A DNA stretch of 64,000 nucleotides from Tetradesmus obliquus (GCA_030272155.1 CP126204.1:1417501-1481500); one strand, 5' to 3'. Positions 22,887 to 35,388 are shown, counted from the first letter of the stretch. The notes: generated by a model from the letters alone, not told the origin. Translations and numbers: made by a program.

Positions 22887-25095
22887 CCAAGGACAGCACC
22901 AGCAACAGCAGCAGCAGCAGCAATCGCGAAGCACGCCGTCATGGTACCTGGTGGGGGCTTGGGCAGACATTCGCGTAGACCCTAGTGTATGGGGGATGGG
23001 GTTTGCTGTCAGCTTGCTGCAGTTCACGCCAAAGGTGGCAACATGCAGGCTGCTGCAGGAGCAATGCAGTCGGCAGTGCAAAGAGGGATGGGTATCAGGT
23101 GTCGGCATGCGCCCGCGCCTGTGGCGCAACCGCCTGGGTGCTGAGGCGCCACAGGACGGCTTGCAGGAGATGGAGGCAGCTCAGAAACGGTCCTTCCAGC
23201 AAATGCAGCAAAGTAGCGAGGCGCCTGGCAATCGCAGCAGCAGCAGCAGTGGCAGCCAGCGGTTTAGCGACGCAGCTATGATGGCAGCTTACCATGCGTC
23301 CTGGATGGATCCGTCCAGGGAGCGGGAGCTGCCAAGACAGCGCGCGGCAACAGCAGCAGCAGTAGTCACGGCTCAACGGCAGCAACAGGAGCAGCAACAG
23401 CAGCGCATCAGCTGCCCAGCACACAATGATCTACTGGACCCGATCACTCACTCCATGGGTGCTGCCAATGCCAGGCAGCACCGCTGGGTGGCGAGTTATC
23501 AACGGCTGAAAGACACCCAGCTGCCGAGGCGGCTGCGAGTGTTTGGCTGGCGGCTTCTGCATGCAGGAGTGAAGGTAGGCGCACGGCGCATGCTGGCATC
23601 CAGCAGGCACGCGCCGGCTCACTTTACCTGCCCAGCCCAGCAGTGCCAGCAGCCGCAGCAACTGGAGACCCTCACCCACTTGTTAGTGGAGTGCCCTGTA
23701 GCTGCAGCAGCGTGGCAGTGGTACGCGCAACAGGTGTGGCAGCGTGTGCAGCCCGGAGCAGTGGTCCCTGTTAATAACAGCCGTCTGCTGCTGCTGGATG
23801 ACTTCAGTGTGTGGGCGCCGCCAGCAGGGCAGCAGCAGATGTGGACGCAGCTGCGTCTGCTGCTGCTGGAGTCCATTTGGGTGGTGCGCTGCAGCAGCAT
23901 CAGGGCTGGCGTGACTGTGCCCAGTGCCGATGGCAGCGATGGCAGCGGCAGCCACAATGCAGGCAGCAATTCTCAATCTCAGAGCCACGGCATCAGCGAT
24001 GCAGAGGGCAGCAGCAGCAGCAGCAGCAGCATGGGCAGTCAACGGGGTACAGCTGGCGAGCCGGGCAGCTCATCATACGCTGCTAAGGCTGTGGCGTGTA
24101 GGTTTCTGGCAGAGCTGTGGCAGCAAATTCAGAGGGAGTGGGATAGGGTGGAAGTAGATGTTAGGATAGGTTGTGGGATACCGTTTGCATGGCTGCAGGG
24201 AAGGTCGCCTGAGATCAAACTTGTTGACTTTGAGCAGAAGTGGGGAGCACTGTATAGGATGGGCGCAGATGGTCGCATCAAGGTTCGGGCCAGCGCGGCT
24301 GGCATGTGAGGGATGGATTGGGCACGGGTCTACGAGGCGGGGTGGTCTGTTTTGACGGTTCGGGCAGGGTGTACAATGCATTCGTTGGAGTAGTGGCCGT
24401 CGTTCCTCGTTGTGATGTGTTGCAAAATAGTATGGCAAAGGCTAAGTTGATGGCCGGGATACGTTATGTATGCATGTGAGTGGGTAGCAGAGTACGTTAT
24501 GTATGCGTGCGTGTGGGTAGCACAGTACGAGGATGTGGGCAGCATGTGTGGATAAGTTTGTGTGTGTGTGGCTTTGTGTGCCTGATTTGGTGTCATTTCC
24601 TGCAGAATGCCACATATCTCATAGGTGTATGTTCGGTCAGTAGCAGGATGTGCTTTGCATGAAGTGGAAAGTCAATGAATAGTCAGGTGGGGATTGTCTG
24701 TGTCGACAATCCGTCACCTATTAATAGGTGTCTTGTGTAGGTGTCGTAATGCTGCCTGTAAAGTGCAGCTTTTAGAGGTGTACAAGTCACCATGCAGTGA
24801 TAGCTGACAGTTACGCCATGGACAGATTTTGTTTCAAGGGCCAGTCACGGTCTGTCACACATCACAGGACGTCATTGCGCGACTGTGATTTTAGTGGAGT
24901 CTGGGCACTCGGTCAGGTCCTGGATGCCTTTCGAGGCTGCTCCGCAAGGGGCTGTCTGCATGATCGTGTGACAGCGTCTCTTGGTACAAGAGACCTGTGG
25001 GGTGAGTGCGGAACAGGTTGCCTCACTCTCTCAATGGATCATTTTATGGAGCAAGTGCACAGTTATTTAGGTCAGCCCTTGTAACGTTCTTGCTT

Positions 25096-25128
<33 letters not shown>
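21197..25128 (+). mobile_element. Plus LINE, 5'-truncated in ORF2, 12-bp TSD
   Basis: Starts within the reverse transcriptase region of ORF2 and runs to a 3' UTR and a long poly(A) (25,097-25,128). Target duplication acgaggaacgac at 21,185-21,196 and 25,129-25,140. Subfamily markers: GADGRIKV at the ORF2 end and gtagcacagtacg in the 3' UTR, shared with the intact minus element at 53,557-62,289. Confidence 0.9.
21199..24309 (+). pseudogene. ORF2, 5'-truncated in reverse transcriptase
   Basis: Open for about 1,037 codons from LLAGTQGRIVFNGG to the normal stop. It keeps the PSGCAQGSPLSP motif, the HADD box, the thumb/connection region, the Gln tract and the Cx4Cx10Hx4C motif. It lacks the endonuclease and the first half of the reverse transcriptase, including FLDFEKAYD. 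By chance the open frame extends upstream into the host. It cannot be functional alone. Confidence 0.9.
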
Positions 25129-25130
<2 letters not shown>

Positions 25131-25229
25131 GAGGAACGACGGCCACTACTCCAACGAACGCATTGTACACCCCGCCCGAACCGTCAAAACAGACCACCAC
25201 GCCTCGTAGACCCGTGCCCAATCCATCCC

Positions 25230-25862
25230 TCACATGCCAGCCGCGCTGGCCCGAACCTTGATGCGCCCATTTGCGCCCATCCTATACAGTGCTCCCCACT
25301 TCTGCTCAAAGTCAACAAGTTTGATCTCAGGCGACCTTCCCTGCAGCCATGCAAACGGTATCCCACAACCTATCCTAACATCTACTTCCACCCTATCCCA
25401 CTCCCTCTGAATTTGCTGCCGCAGCTCTGCCAGAAACCTACACGCCACAGCCTTAGCAGCGTATGATGAGCTGCCCGGCTCGCCAGTTGTACCCCGTTGA
25501 CTGCCCATGCTGCTGCTGTTGCTGCTGCTGTCCTCTGCATCGCTGATGCCGTGGCTCTGAGATTGAGAATTGCTGCCTGCATTGCGGCTGCCGCTGCCAT
25601 CGCTGCCATCTGCACTGGCCACAATCACGCCAGCCCTGATGCTGCTGCAGCGCACCACCCAAATGGACTCCAGCAGCAGCAGACGCAGCTGCGTCCACAT
25701 CTGCTGCTGCCCTGCTGGCGGGGCCCACACACTGAAGTCATCCAGCAGCAGCAGACGGCTGTTATTAACAGGGACCACTGCTCCGGGCTGCACACGCTGC
25801 CACACCTGTTGCGCGTACCACTGCCACGCTGCTGCAGCTACAGGGCACTCCACTAACAAGTG
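25230..25862 (-). pseudogene. ORF2 C-terminal segment of split minus element
   Basis: Last ~210 residues of ORF2, from the HLLVEC end of the zinc motif to the stop. It was separated from the rest (26,095-30,852) by the small plus insertion at 25,863-26,083, which duplicated actaacaagtg. Removing the insert and one target copy would give one uninterrupted ORF2 frame, so ORF2 of this copy was intact before the insertion. Confidence 0.9.
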
Positions 25863-26055
25863 CACGGTTATTTAGGTCCTGGATGCCTTTCGGGGCTGCT
25901 CCGCAAGGGGCTGTCTGCATGATCGTGTGACAGCGTCTCTTGGTACAAGAGACCTGTGGAGTGAGTGCGGAACAGGTTGCCTCATTCTCTCAATGGATCT
26001 TTTTATGGAGCAAGTGCACGGTTATTTAGGTCCGCCCTTGTAACGTTCTTGCTTC

Positions 26056-26083
<28 letters not shown>
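25863..26083 (+). mobile_element. Small plus LINE insertion with rearranged 5' end
   Basis: 3'-UTR fragment plus poly(A), in ORF2 of the minus element, TSD actaacaagtg (25,852-25,862 and 26,084-26,094). The first bases (cacggttatttaggtcc) come from the extreme LINE 3' end and are joined to a region about 170 nt further 5' (tggatgcc) through the shared aggtcc. This is a template jump within or between LINE RNAs. Confidence 0.85.
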
Positions 26084-26086
<3 letters not shown>

Positions 26087-26094
26087 AACAAGTG

Positions 26095-26884
26095 GGTGAG
26101 GGTCTCCAGTTGCTGCGGCTGCTGGCACTGCTGTGCTGGGCAGGTAAAGTGAGCCGGCGCGTGTCTGCTGGATGCCAGCATGCGCCGTGCGCCTACCTTC
26201 ACTCCTGCATGCAGAAGCCGCCAGCCAAACACTCGCAGCCGCCTCGGCAGCTGGGTGTCTTTTAGCCGCTGATAACTCGCCACCCAGCGGTGCTGCATGG
26301 CATTGGCAGCACCCATGGAGTGAGTGATCGGGTCCAGTAGATCATTGTGTGCTGGGCAGCTGATGCGCTGCTGTTGCTGCTCCTGTTGCTGCCGTTGAGC
26401 CGTGACTACTGCTGCTGCTGTTGCCGCGCGCTGACTTGGCAGCTCCCGCTCCCTGGACGGATCCATCCAGGACGCATGGTAAGCCGCCATCATAGCTGCG
26501 TCGCTAAACCGCTGGCTGCCACTGCTGCTGCTGCTACGATTGCCAGGCGCCTCGCTATTTTGCTGCATTTGCTGGAAGGACCGTTTCTGAGCTGCCTCCA
26601 TCTCCTGCAAGCCGTCCTGTGGCGCCTCAGCACCCAGGCGGTTGCGCCACAGGCGCGGGCGCATGCCGACACCTGATAGCCATCCCTCTTTGCACTGCCG
26701 ACTGCATTGCTCCTGCAGCAGCCTGCATGTTGCCACCTTTGGCGTGAACTGCAGCAAGCTGACAGCAAACCCCATCCCCCATACACTAGGATCTACGCGA
26801 ATGTCTGCCCAAGCCCCCACCAGGTACCATGACGGCGTGCTTCGCGATTGCTGCTGCTGCTGCTGTTGCTGGTGCTGTCCTTGG

Positions 26885-26944
<60 letters not shown>

Positions 26945-29900
26945 CCCTGGTGGTGCTGCTGCTGCTGCTGCTGCTGCTGCCGTTCCTGTTGTTGCTGCTG
27001 TCGCGGCTGCTGCTGTTGCCATGCAGCTGGCTGCTGCAGCTGCTGCTGCTGACGTTCCTGTTGTTGCTGCTGTCGTGGCTGCCGCTGTTGCCGTGCTGCT
27101 GGCTGCTGCCGCTGTTGCTGCTGCTGCTGCCGCTGCTGCCGCTGCTGTTGTTGCCGCTGAAATGCAGGGTGCGGCACTGCTGTTACATCTACCACACAAC
27201 ATGGCGCCCATTGGAGGGCTGCTGTGTCCATTAGGACAGCTGTTGTGGCCTTCAAGCTGCCATCCTGCTGCACCTTGTAGCACTTGGTGGTGCCGTCGTG
27301 CTGCAACTGGTGTGCCCACTGTTGCTGCGTGTCGGTCTGCCATGCACCTGTGCTGCCCTCCCGCAGAGTGTGCAGCCATGCCGGCGGCAGCACAATGCCA
27401 TCTTGCTGCGGCTGTCCAGTTAGCTGCTGCTGCACCTGCCCCAGTGTGGTGCCTGCGCCGTGGCGCAGCTGAGCAGGGAGGGCACCGGCTGCTGCCAACA
27501 TCTGCCCATCTGAGCTGCTGCCCACGCTGTGGTTCCCCACCAGCAGCTCAAGCTGGATCTGCTGGCTGGTCATGGCGCTGTGCTCGACGTGCCTGTGAAT
27601 GCCCACGCTTTGCAGCGCCTCTATGTATGCTGATAGGCGCAGCGGCAGCCTGCCGCCCCTGGCGGCAGCCTGCAGCGGCGCCTTTGATCGCTGCACCAAC
27701 GCTGCCTCCCCTAGTCCTGGCAGTGCGTGGCGCAGGTTGGCCCGCATGAAGGCCTTCCATGGGGCTCGCCGCGGCGACAGCAATGCTGCTGCTGTACGTG
27801 CCTGCATTGCTGTGGCGTGCGCCCTGACATCAACCTGCCTCATTCCGCCCATGCTGAAAGGCAGGCTGGCCACTGCTGCCGGAGGGCTTTCATTCCACTG
27901 CCGGATGTTGGCTTCTCGAGCGCAGCCCTGCTCTGTCACAAACCCTAAGAGGCGGCGGTGCATCCTGGCCATGATATCTACTGGGACTGGCACGAACTTC
28001 GCATGATAGGTGATGCAAGATGCCATCATCTGCTGCGCAACTGCGCAGCGCCCCAAATAGCTGAGATTCTGCCGTGCCCACTGCCGCGCCCGGTATGTGA
28101 TGGTTTGCAGGCGCTGCGTGTACAGCGCTGCTGCATGCGGCTCTGCGCCTGCTGCTGACAGCAGCAGACCCAGGTGCCTGATCGGGTGTAGTGCTGTATC
28201 ATGGAACGGTATCTGCGTGGCTGGATCTACCCCTACAAACGGCTGCTGCGTGCCCACTTCCATGCCCTGGCACTTGCTGACTCCCAGCTTGGCGCCACTC
28301 GCTGCACAAAACGGCTGTACTGCTTTCCTCACCAGCACAGCAACGCCTTGCCTGCTGGCGGCGTGCAGGGTGGTGTCGTCTGCATGCTGCATGCTGCAGG
28401 GTGCTGCTGAGCCGTCGGGCATGCTGATGCTGTCCACTTCCCCTGCTGCTTGCAGCGCTCTGCATTTGGCCGCCAGCGGCTGCGCTGCTAGCACATACAG
28501 CAGCGGGCTGAGTGGGCTGCCCTGCGCGCAGCCAGAGGGGATGTCAAACACCCTGCTGAGGTGGCCGCCGTTGAACACGATGCGGCCCTGTGTGCCTGCC
28601 AGCAGCAGCTGTACCCACCTACGCATGCCTGGCGGGAACTGCATTGCTGCCATGCACTTCATCAGCCATTCCCTGTCTAGCCTGTCATAGGCCTTCTCAA
28701 AATCCAGAAACAAAATGCAGCCGGGCTGCTGCTGCGTCCTGAGGAAGTCAACTTCCTCCAGGTGCAGCAGCACATTGTCTGCAATGTCCCTGCCTGGAAC
28801 AAACGCTGTCTGAGTGCTGTCCACGACGCTGTCCAGCACTGGCGCCGCCCGCAGCACCACCACCTTCGCCAGAATTTTCACATCACAGTTCATCAGCGTG
28901 ATGGGGCGGTAGCTGGCAGCCTGGTCCCTTGGCTTACCGCCACCCTTGAACAGTAAGGTGATGAGCCCAAGGCGCTGCTGCGGAGACAGCAGCGCCCCCT
29001 CCAGACCAAACCGGAAGTTGCATGCTGCCACAAAAGCTGGTCCTAGCTGCTCCCAGAATGCGCTATAGAACTCATACGTGAGCCCATCGCTGCCTGGCAC
29101 CTTCCCTCTAGGCATGCTGTTGAGTGCCGCTGTCGCCTCCTCCAAGGTGATGGTGCCGTCGCCTGCAGGGCCCAGGCATTGCTGTTGCTGCTCCGAAGAA
29201 AGCTGCTTATCCACACACGCAAGCAGCTCCTGCTGCTGCTGTGGGTCGGTGGGGCGTCGCGAGAACAGCCCGTCTTCTGCAGGGTCATAAAAGTCTGCAA
29301 GCAGGCTGCCTGCTGCTGCCGCGCCCTCGCTGCTGCCAGTGGACACTGTGGTGCCATCTGCTGCAGCCACAGCGCTGATATACTGCGGCTCCGGCACGGC
29401 CTGCCCTAGCCTCGCTCCCCAAAAGCTAGACGGGCCATCAGCGTACAGCTCGTACATCGCATCAGTCTTCTCCTGCTGCTGCTGGCGTTGCTGCACTTCA
29501 TAATCCAGCAACTGCTGTTCTGCATGCTGAAGGTTGGTTTGCGTCTGCCCATTGCTGTGCTGGCGCTGCTGCCAGCCGGCTGTTGCCACCGCCCTGCGCA
29601 GCCGCCTAAGTTCTGCCTGCTGCTGCAGCCTCTGTCGCTGCATTATGACTGCAGTGGCAGTCACAGCATGCTGCTTAAGGTGCTCAAACTCAGCTGCTGG
29701 GTTGTTGCGCGGCCGCTGCTGCTGCTGCTGCTCCACCGCTGCTGACAGGCTCTCCTGCATAGCTGAGACAAAAGCTGCGCCACCCAGAGCAGAGGTGGGG
29801 AAGCACCACCTGCGCTGTCCAAGGAGCGGCATGCCAGGCGGCCGCAGCTTGACAACCACAGGGCGGTGATCTGAAGGCTGCCTCATGTGCTGTGTGGCCT

Positions 29901-30080
29901 TCTGCAGCCAGCCCTCCTCAACCAGGTCTGCTGACAAGAAGACATAGTCAATCCTGCCGGCTGACGTGGCTTGATTTGCTGCTGCTGGCTGGCCCTGATC
30001 TCGCCTGCTGCCTGCTGCTGCTGCAGCCGCTACTGCAGCCGCCGCGGCTGCAGCATGAGCTGTGGCTGTAGCGTCTGTTA

Positions 30081-30132
<52 letters not shown>

Positions 30133-30852
30133 GGCTGCCGCGTTGCTGCTGCCAGCTGCGCTGCCATGGTAGCTGTAATGCGTAGGCTGCCTGGCGTGCG
30201 GGTTGCAGTGTCGCCACGCATCCACCAGGCCCGAGCGCACAGTGACGCGCTGCAGCTGCGCTGCCCCCACCATGCGGCGCGAGTGTCGCGCCCGCGTGCC
30301 AGCCACTGGCTGCACGTCGATTTCCTGCAAGGCACAGTTGAAGTCCCCGCCCACAATCAGGCTGGACCCCTGCGCGCCTGCCTCCAGTGCCTCCTGATAA
30401 GGCCCCTGAAGCCAGGCTGGGCGCCCCGTGGGTTCGTGCGGCGCATACACCGCCACCGCTGCCACCTGCCGGCCCCACGGCGTTGTCCAGGCTACCCTGA
30501 GTAACCTGCCCTGCCCGTCTGTAAACTCAATCACAGGTTCTGTGTCCTGTTGAACTATTCTCTGACTTAGCAGTACTGCCACCCCAACTGAAGCTTGTAC
30601 GCCAACTTCCAAGGGTTTGCTATTTGCATAGCAGTACCCTTGCCACGGCCTGCCGTGCCCTGCTCCCTGCTGCGCCCACTGCTGCATCTGCTGGTCGGAC
30701 CTGCTGTGGGTTTCTGAAAGCAAAACAACATCAGACGCCTGTTTCTGCAGCCAAGCAAAGAAATCCCTTCGCTTGCCTGCAGCAGCCAAGCCGTTGACAT
30801 TGACAGCTGCCACGCAGAAGGGCCGCAGTCCGTGCGCTCCTGCTGGCGGCAT
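26095..30852 (-). pseudogene. ORF2 main segment of split minus element
   Basis: Begins MPPAGAHGLRP at 30,852, overlapping the ORF1 stop by one base (TAATG). Order: endonuclease (VNVNG, LSETH, GGDFN, RIDYV, SDHRP), Ala-rich insert, Gln-rich linker, reverse transcriptase (FLDFEKAYD, PSGCAQGSPLSP, HADD), long Gln/Arg tract and the first half of the zinc motif. It is cut at HLLV by the insertion at 25,863, after which the frame reads into poly(A)/poly-T-derived codons. Otherwise no stop or frameshift is seen. Confidence 0.9.
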
Positions 30853-31627
30853 TAAGAGCCGCGCCCGCCGCGAAGGCGGGACTTCTGTGCTGGAGTGGCA
30901 GGCTGCGTAGCTGGCTGTGTCGCTATTACTATTGTGTTGTGGTGCTGCTGCTGCGGCAGTGACGCTAGTACTGCAAAGTTGTTGACGTTGTGGCCAAAGA
31001 CAGGGTTTGGCTCCTTGCGCTGCCGGCTGGGGTAGCGCCCTACGGGTGGTGACGATGCTGCACCTGCTGCTGCTGGTGTTGCTGTCCTGGTCGACTTCGC
31101 CGCTGCTGCTGCTGCTGCTGCAGCTGCTGCTGCAGCTGCTGTTGCAGCAGACTGCCGCGCCGTCCTACCCTTAGCCCCCTGGCCCCTGCCCTGAGCTGTG
31201 CTGCTGTCTGCTGCTGCCGTGGCTCCAGCCGCAACTGTGCTCATCCCTCCCCTACCATACTCAGCATCCTCGTATGAGGCTGCTGCAACAGCAGGGAAGT
31301 GCTGCTGCAGCCACTGCTGCACAAACAGCGCCTCTTCTGCTTTAGACACTAAGGCTGCACCATGCTGCATGTAGAACGCACTCAGCATATCTCCCTTCAC
31401 CTGCTCAGTGAACTGGCCACTGTCCAGTTTGCCCTGCAGGGTATCGCTGAGGGACTCCTCCATCTCCGTGTGGCATCGGCCTGGCCGGGCTATCTCTGCT
31501 GCTGCTGCTGCTGCTGCGGCGGCTGCTCCTGCTGGCGTGGCTGTGGCGGCAGCTGCATCCGGCTGCTGGGCAAACGGGTCCAGAGGGAATGCTGCATCCA
31601 TGCAGGCAGCAGCAGTCTGCGCTGTGG

Positions 31628-31692
<65 letters not shown>

Positions 31693-31822
31693 ATTTGCAG
31701 CAGGTGTTGTTGCTGCTGCGGCAACGGCAGCTGTCGAGGTATGGCTGCTCCTGACTGCACATGCGCGTCCTCCATCTCTGCATCATCAACAGTCTGCTGC
31801 TGCTGTTGCAGCTGCTGGGGCG

Positions 31823-31863
<41 letters not shown>

Positions 31864-32729
31864 GTTAATGCATGGGCCAGGGCCGCCGCGTCTTCCATAG
31901 CAACATCATCTGCGTTGTGCTGCTGCTGCTGCTGCTCATGGTGCTGCTGCCGCTGCTGCTGCTGCTGTTGTTGTTGTTGCTGCTGCTGCTGCTGCTGCTG
32001 TGCTGTCTCCAGCAGCAGTTCCTGCTGTAATTCACGGCCCAGCTGCCGTATCTCCAGTTGTACCAGCTGCTCCTCTTCCCATCGCTGCGGCTGCTGCGCC
32101 GTGCGGCCGTCCACGAAGATGGTGGTAGGCAGCCCGGGCCTGCCGGGCACCTCAAAAGCGTCCGGCAGTTTGCGCAGGATGAGGTCCGCGTCCTCTGCAG
32201 CCACAAAGGCTACAATGCTGTCAGCGCATGGGACGCGCGCTGCTGCATTTCCAGTCTGCCGGCTGCACCCCAGCTGCTCGTGAACCACCCTCAGGTGGCG
32301 GTATCCTGCCGCTGCTAGCACCACACGTGTGAACCCTTTCCGTGCCTGGTGCAGCGGCGGGTTGGCGAAGACGATGCGTACTGCTTCATCCGGCTCTGCT
32401 GCTGCTGGTGACCAGCCCGCGCGGATACGGCGGTCCGCCACCTCTACACCGCCGTTCTTTATGCACTGCATTGCGGCTGCAACCGCAACGTTGGCAGGCT
32501 GCAGCAGCAGGTCCACATACCCGCTGCTGCCCTTCGCCTCCTCTGTGCTGCACATGCGGTGTGCCTGCGCGAGCTGCATGAAGGTGCTGCAGCCTGGACC
32601 GTCCTGCTGCTGGCCTCGCTGAGTTATTGCTGTCGTCAGCAGCCGGTACTGCGATGCATAGGCCTTGGCCATATGCTGCTGGTTACTTCCCTGGTACTGC
32701 TGCTGTGCCTCGCCCACATACAGACGCAC
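30852..32729 (-). pseudogene. ORF1, 5'-truncated
   Basis: About 625 codons of the LINE ORF1, missing the first ~90 residues. The frame starts at the insertion boundary with MRLYVGEAQ, possibly usable as an internal start because the ATG-like position is kept (here ACG, since the truncation falls on cagacgcac). It has a conserved region, Gln- and Ala-rich tracts, and the basic tail with GRYPSRQRKEPN. It stops with the TAA of the TAATG overlap with ORF2. Confidence 0.85.
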
Positions 32730-32745
32730 GTCTTGTGTAGGTGTC

Positions 32746-33000
32746 GTAATGCTGCCTGGAAAGTGCAGCTTTTAGAGGTGTGCAAGTCACCATTTTTTTT
32801 TTTTGAAGCAAGAACGTTACAAGGGCTGACCTAAATAACTGTGCACTTGCTCCATAAAAAGATCTATTTTTTTTTTTTTTTTTAAAGATCTATTGCAAGT
32901 CACCATGCAGTGTTAGCTGACGGTTACGCCATGGACGGATTTTGTTTCAAGGGCCAATCACGGTCTGTCACACATCACAGGACGTCATTGCGCGACTGTG

Positions 33001-33068
<68 letters not shown>

Positions 33069-33426
33069 CGCGACTGTGATTTTAGTGGAGTCTGGGCACT
33101 CGGTCAGGTCCTGGATGCCTTTCGGGGCTGCTCCGCACGGGGCTGTCTGCATGATCGTGTGACGTGGAGTGAGTGCGGAACAGGTTGCCTCACTCTCTCA
33201 ATGGATCTTTTTATGGAGCAAGTGCACAGTTATTTAGGTCAGCCCTTGTAACGTTCTTGCTTCAAAAAAAAAAAAAAAAAAATCGTGTGACAGCGTCTCT
33301 TGGTACAAGAGACCTGTGGGGTGAGTGCGGAACAGGTTGCCTCACTCTCTCTATGGATCTTTTTATGGAGCAAGTGCACAGTTATTTAGGTCAGCCCTTG
33401 TAACGATCTTGCTTCAAAAAAAAAAA
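32746..33426 (+). mobile_element. Plus 3'-UTR fragments with several small inserts
   Basis: Paralogue of 9,320-9,985. It contains a minus micro-insertion in gcaagtcaccat (32,794-32,894). That insert is itself split by 16 T residues (32,868-32,883) between two copies of aaagatctat. A 64-nt poly(A) (33,003-33,066) lies between two copies of tgcgcgactgtgat. A plus 3'-end insertion follows (33,164-33,282, TSD tcgtgtgac). The last A tract ends at 33,426 next to satellite. Confidence 0.85.
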
Positions 33427-33896
33427 CCGCATGCTGCCCCAACGACATTCGTACGGCTTCAAAATTGATAAATCAACATTTTACAAAGAGATTAAACAAT
33501 GAATAAACTTGTACGAAGCACACCCAGCACATTTCCATCATGGGCCACGAGGCGGGCCGGAGCGAAAACTCAACCGTCGCGGCGCATCGAAGGTCGCTGC
33601 GCTTATTTTCGTATGTCAGTCCCAGGCATGTGAGGGCCTAACATGCTTGGTCATGGAACGTCCGGGATAAAATCGTCCAGTAGGAATTTTAGCCGGCCAG
33701 TGAGTTTCCAGTGGCGGTTCACAGACACCCTTGCCAACCCGCATCCTGCCCCCATGACATTCGTACGGCTTCAAATTTGATAAATCAACCTTTTACAAAG
33801 AGAGAAAACAATGAATAAACTTTCACGAAGCACACCCAGCACATTTTCATCATGGGCCACGAGGGGGGCCGGAGCGAAACTTCAATCATCGCGGCG
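33427..33896. repeat. Satellite island, left of intact plus LINE
   Basis: Same register as 9,986-10,455 (cattcgtacgg at 33,446 and 33,758; period 312). It ends at tcatcgcggcg (33,886-33,896), which is repeated at 42,611-42,621 on the other side of the LINE. No gene is seen. Confidence 0.85.
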
Positions 33897-33988
33897 GCCA
33901 CAACGGTTGAAACTTCCTAGGTCAGTCCTAGGACAATAATGGATCAACTTTCACGAAGCACACCTAGCACATTTCCATTATGGGCCAC
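33897..33988. repeat. Satellite-like segment inside the LINE target duplication
   Basis: The segment ends cacatttccattatgggccac, written here as cacatttcc then attatgggccac, a diverged satellite piece. It belongs to the inserted cDNA rather than the flank, because the target copy lies to its left. It could be upstream satellite carried in a longer transcript, or a template jump onto satellite RNA. Confidence 0.65.
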
Positions 33989-34360
33989 GTTTCGATTGAT
34001 ACTGAATTCCGTAGGTAAGCGTTTCATCGCAAAATATAAGCTATATAAGCTATATTCGTTAAATCGAAATGGTATAGAGGCGCTGGAGTAGCCGCAGCTG
34101 GGCCTACGGTCTCGCGACAGCTCTGCCCTTGCGGTAACAGCTCTGAGGCACGCTGGAGCAGCAAGGACCCTTCGTCAGCTGGACCTACTGTTTCTGCATG
34201 GCGAATTACGTTCGTGAGCTGAGCTGGAGAGCTTGCATGCAGTTGAGCTGGGCATGCCAGTGACAGCAGCAGCAGCAGCAGCAGCAGCAGCGGCAACAGC
34301 ACCAGGGAAGGCAATCACTTGCTGCACCGCTCTCCGGCTCTGTATAGCATACCTGGTTAG

Positions 34361-35356
34361 ATGTTTTCAGTGCATGAGAGTAGAATGCTTCACAGCAACA
34401 GCATGTGGGGACAGGGGCAGCAGCAGCCACGCAGTCTTCACAGGCGGCAGCAGCTGCATCAATGCCAGCAGCACAGGCGGGTACCGGCGGCGCCTGCACG
34501 CCCCCGATGCCCGGGGGGCAACTGGCGCCTCTCACCAAGCCGGTTGCTATCTTCCAGCAAACTGCAGGCACAACCCATGCTGACAGCAGACCCCCCAGCA
34601 CTCAGCGGCCTATGCGCGCTCAGCATGCGTCTGTATGTGGGCGAGGCACAGCAGCAGTACAAGGGAAGTAACCAGCAGCATATGGCCATGGCCTATGCAT
34701 CGCAGTACCGGCTGCTGACGACAGCAATAACTCAGCGAGGCCAGCAGCAGGACGGTCCAGGCTGCAGCACCTTCATGCAGCTCGCGCAGGCACACCGCAT
34801 GTGCAGCACAGAGGAGGCGAAGGGCAGCAGCGGGTATGTGGACCTGCTGCTGCAGCCTGCCAACGTTGCGGTTGCAGCTGCAATGCAGTGCATAAAGAAC
34901 GGCGGTGTAGAGGTGGCGGACCGCCGTATCCGAGCGGGCTGGTCACCAGCAGCAGCAGAGCCGGATGAAGCAGTACGCATCGTCTTCGCCAACCCGCCGC
35001 TGCACCAGGCACGGAAAGGGTTCACACATGTGGTGCTAGCAGCGGCAGGATACCGCCACCTGAGGGTGGTTCACGAGCAGCTGGGTTGCAGCCGGCAGAC
35101 TGGAAATGCAGCAGAGCGCGTCCCATGCGCTGACAGCATTGTAGCCTTTGTGGATGCAGAGGACGCGGACCTCGTTCTGCGCAAACTGCCGGACGCCTTT
35201 GAGGTGCCCGGCAGGCCCGGGCTGCCTACCACCATCTTTGTGGACGGCCGCACGGCGCAGCAGCCGCAGCGATGGGCAGAGGAGCAGCTGGTACAACTGG
35301 AGATACGGCAGCTGGGCCGTGAACTACAGCAGGAACTGCTGCTGGAGACAGAACAG

Positions 35357-35388
<32 letters not shown>

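Larger units (their letters stand above)
20006..32729 (-). mobile_element. Large minus LINE, 5'-truncated in ORF1, split by inserts
   Basis: Flanked by a 16-bp target duplication gtcttgtgtaggtgtc at 19,990-20,005 and 32,730-32,745. Its own parts are poly-T and 3' UTR (20,006-20,464), then 25,141-25,862 (rest of the 3' UTR and ORF2 end), then 26,095-32,729 (ORF2 and ORF1, truncated). It was invaded by a minus 3' end (20,465), a 3.9-kb plus element (21,197) and a small plus element (25,863). About 280 bp of its 3' UTR between 20,464 and 25,141 is replaced by the minus insert. Confidence 0.8.
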
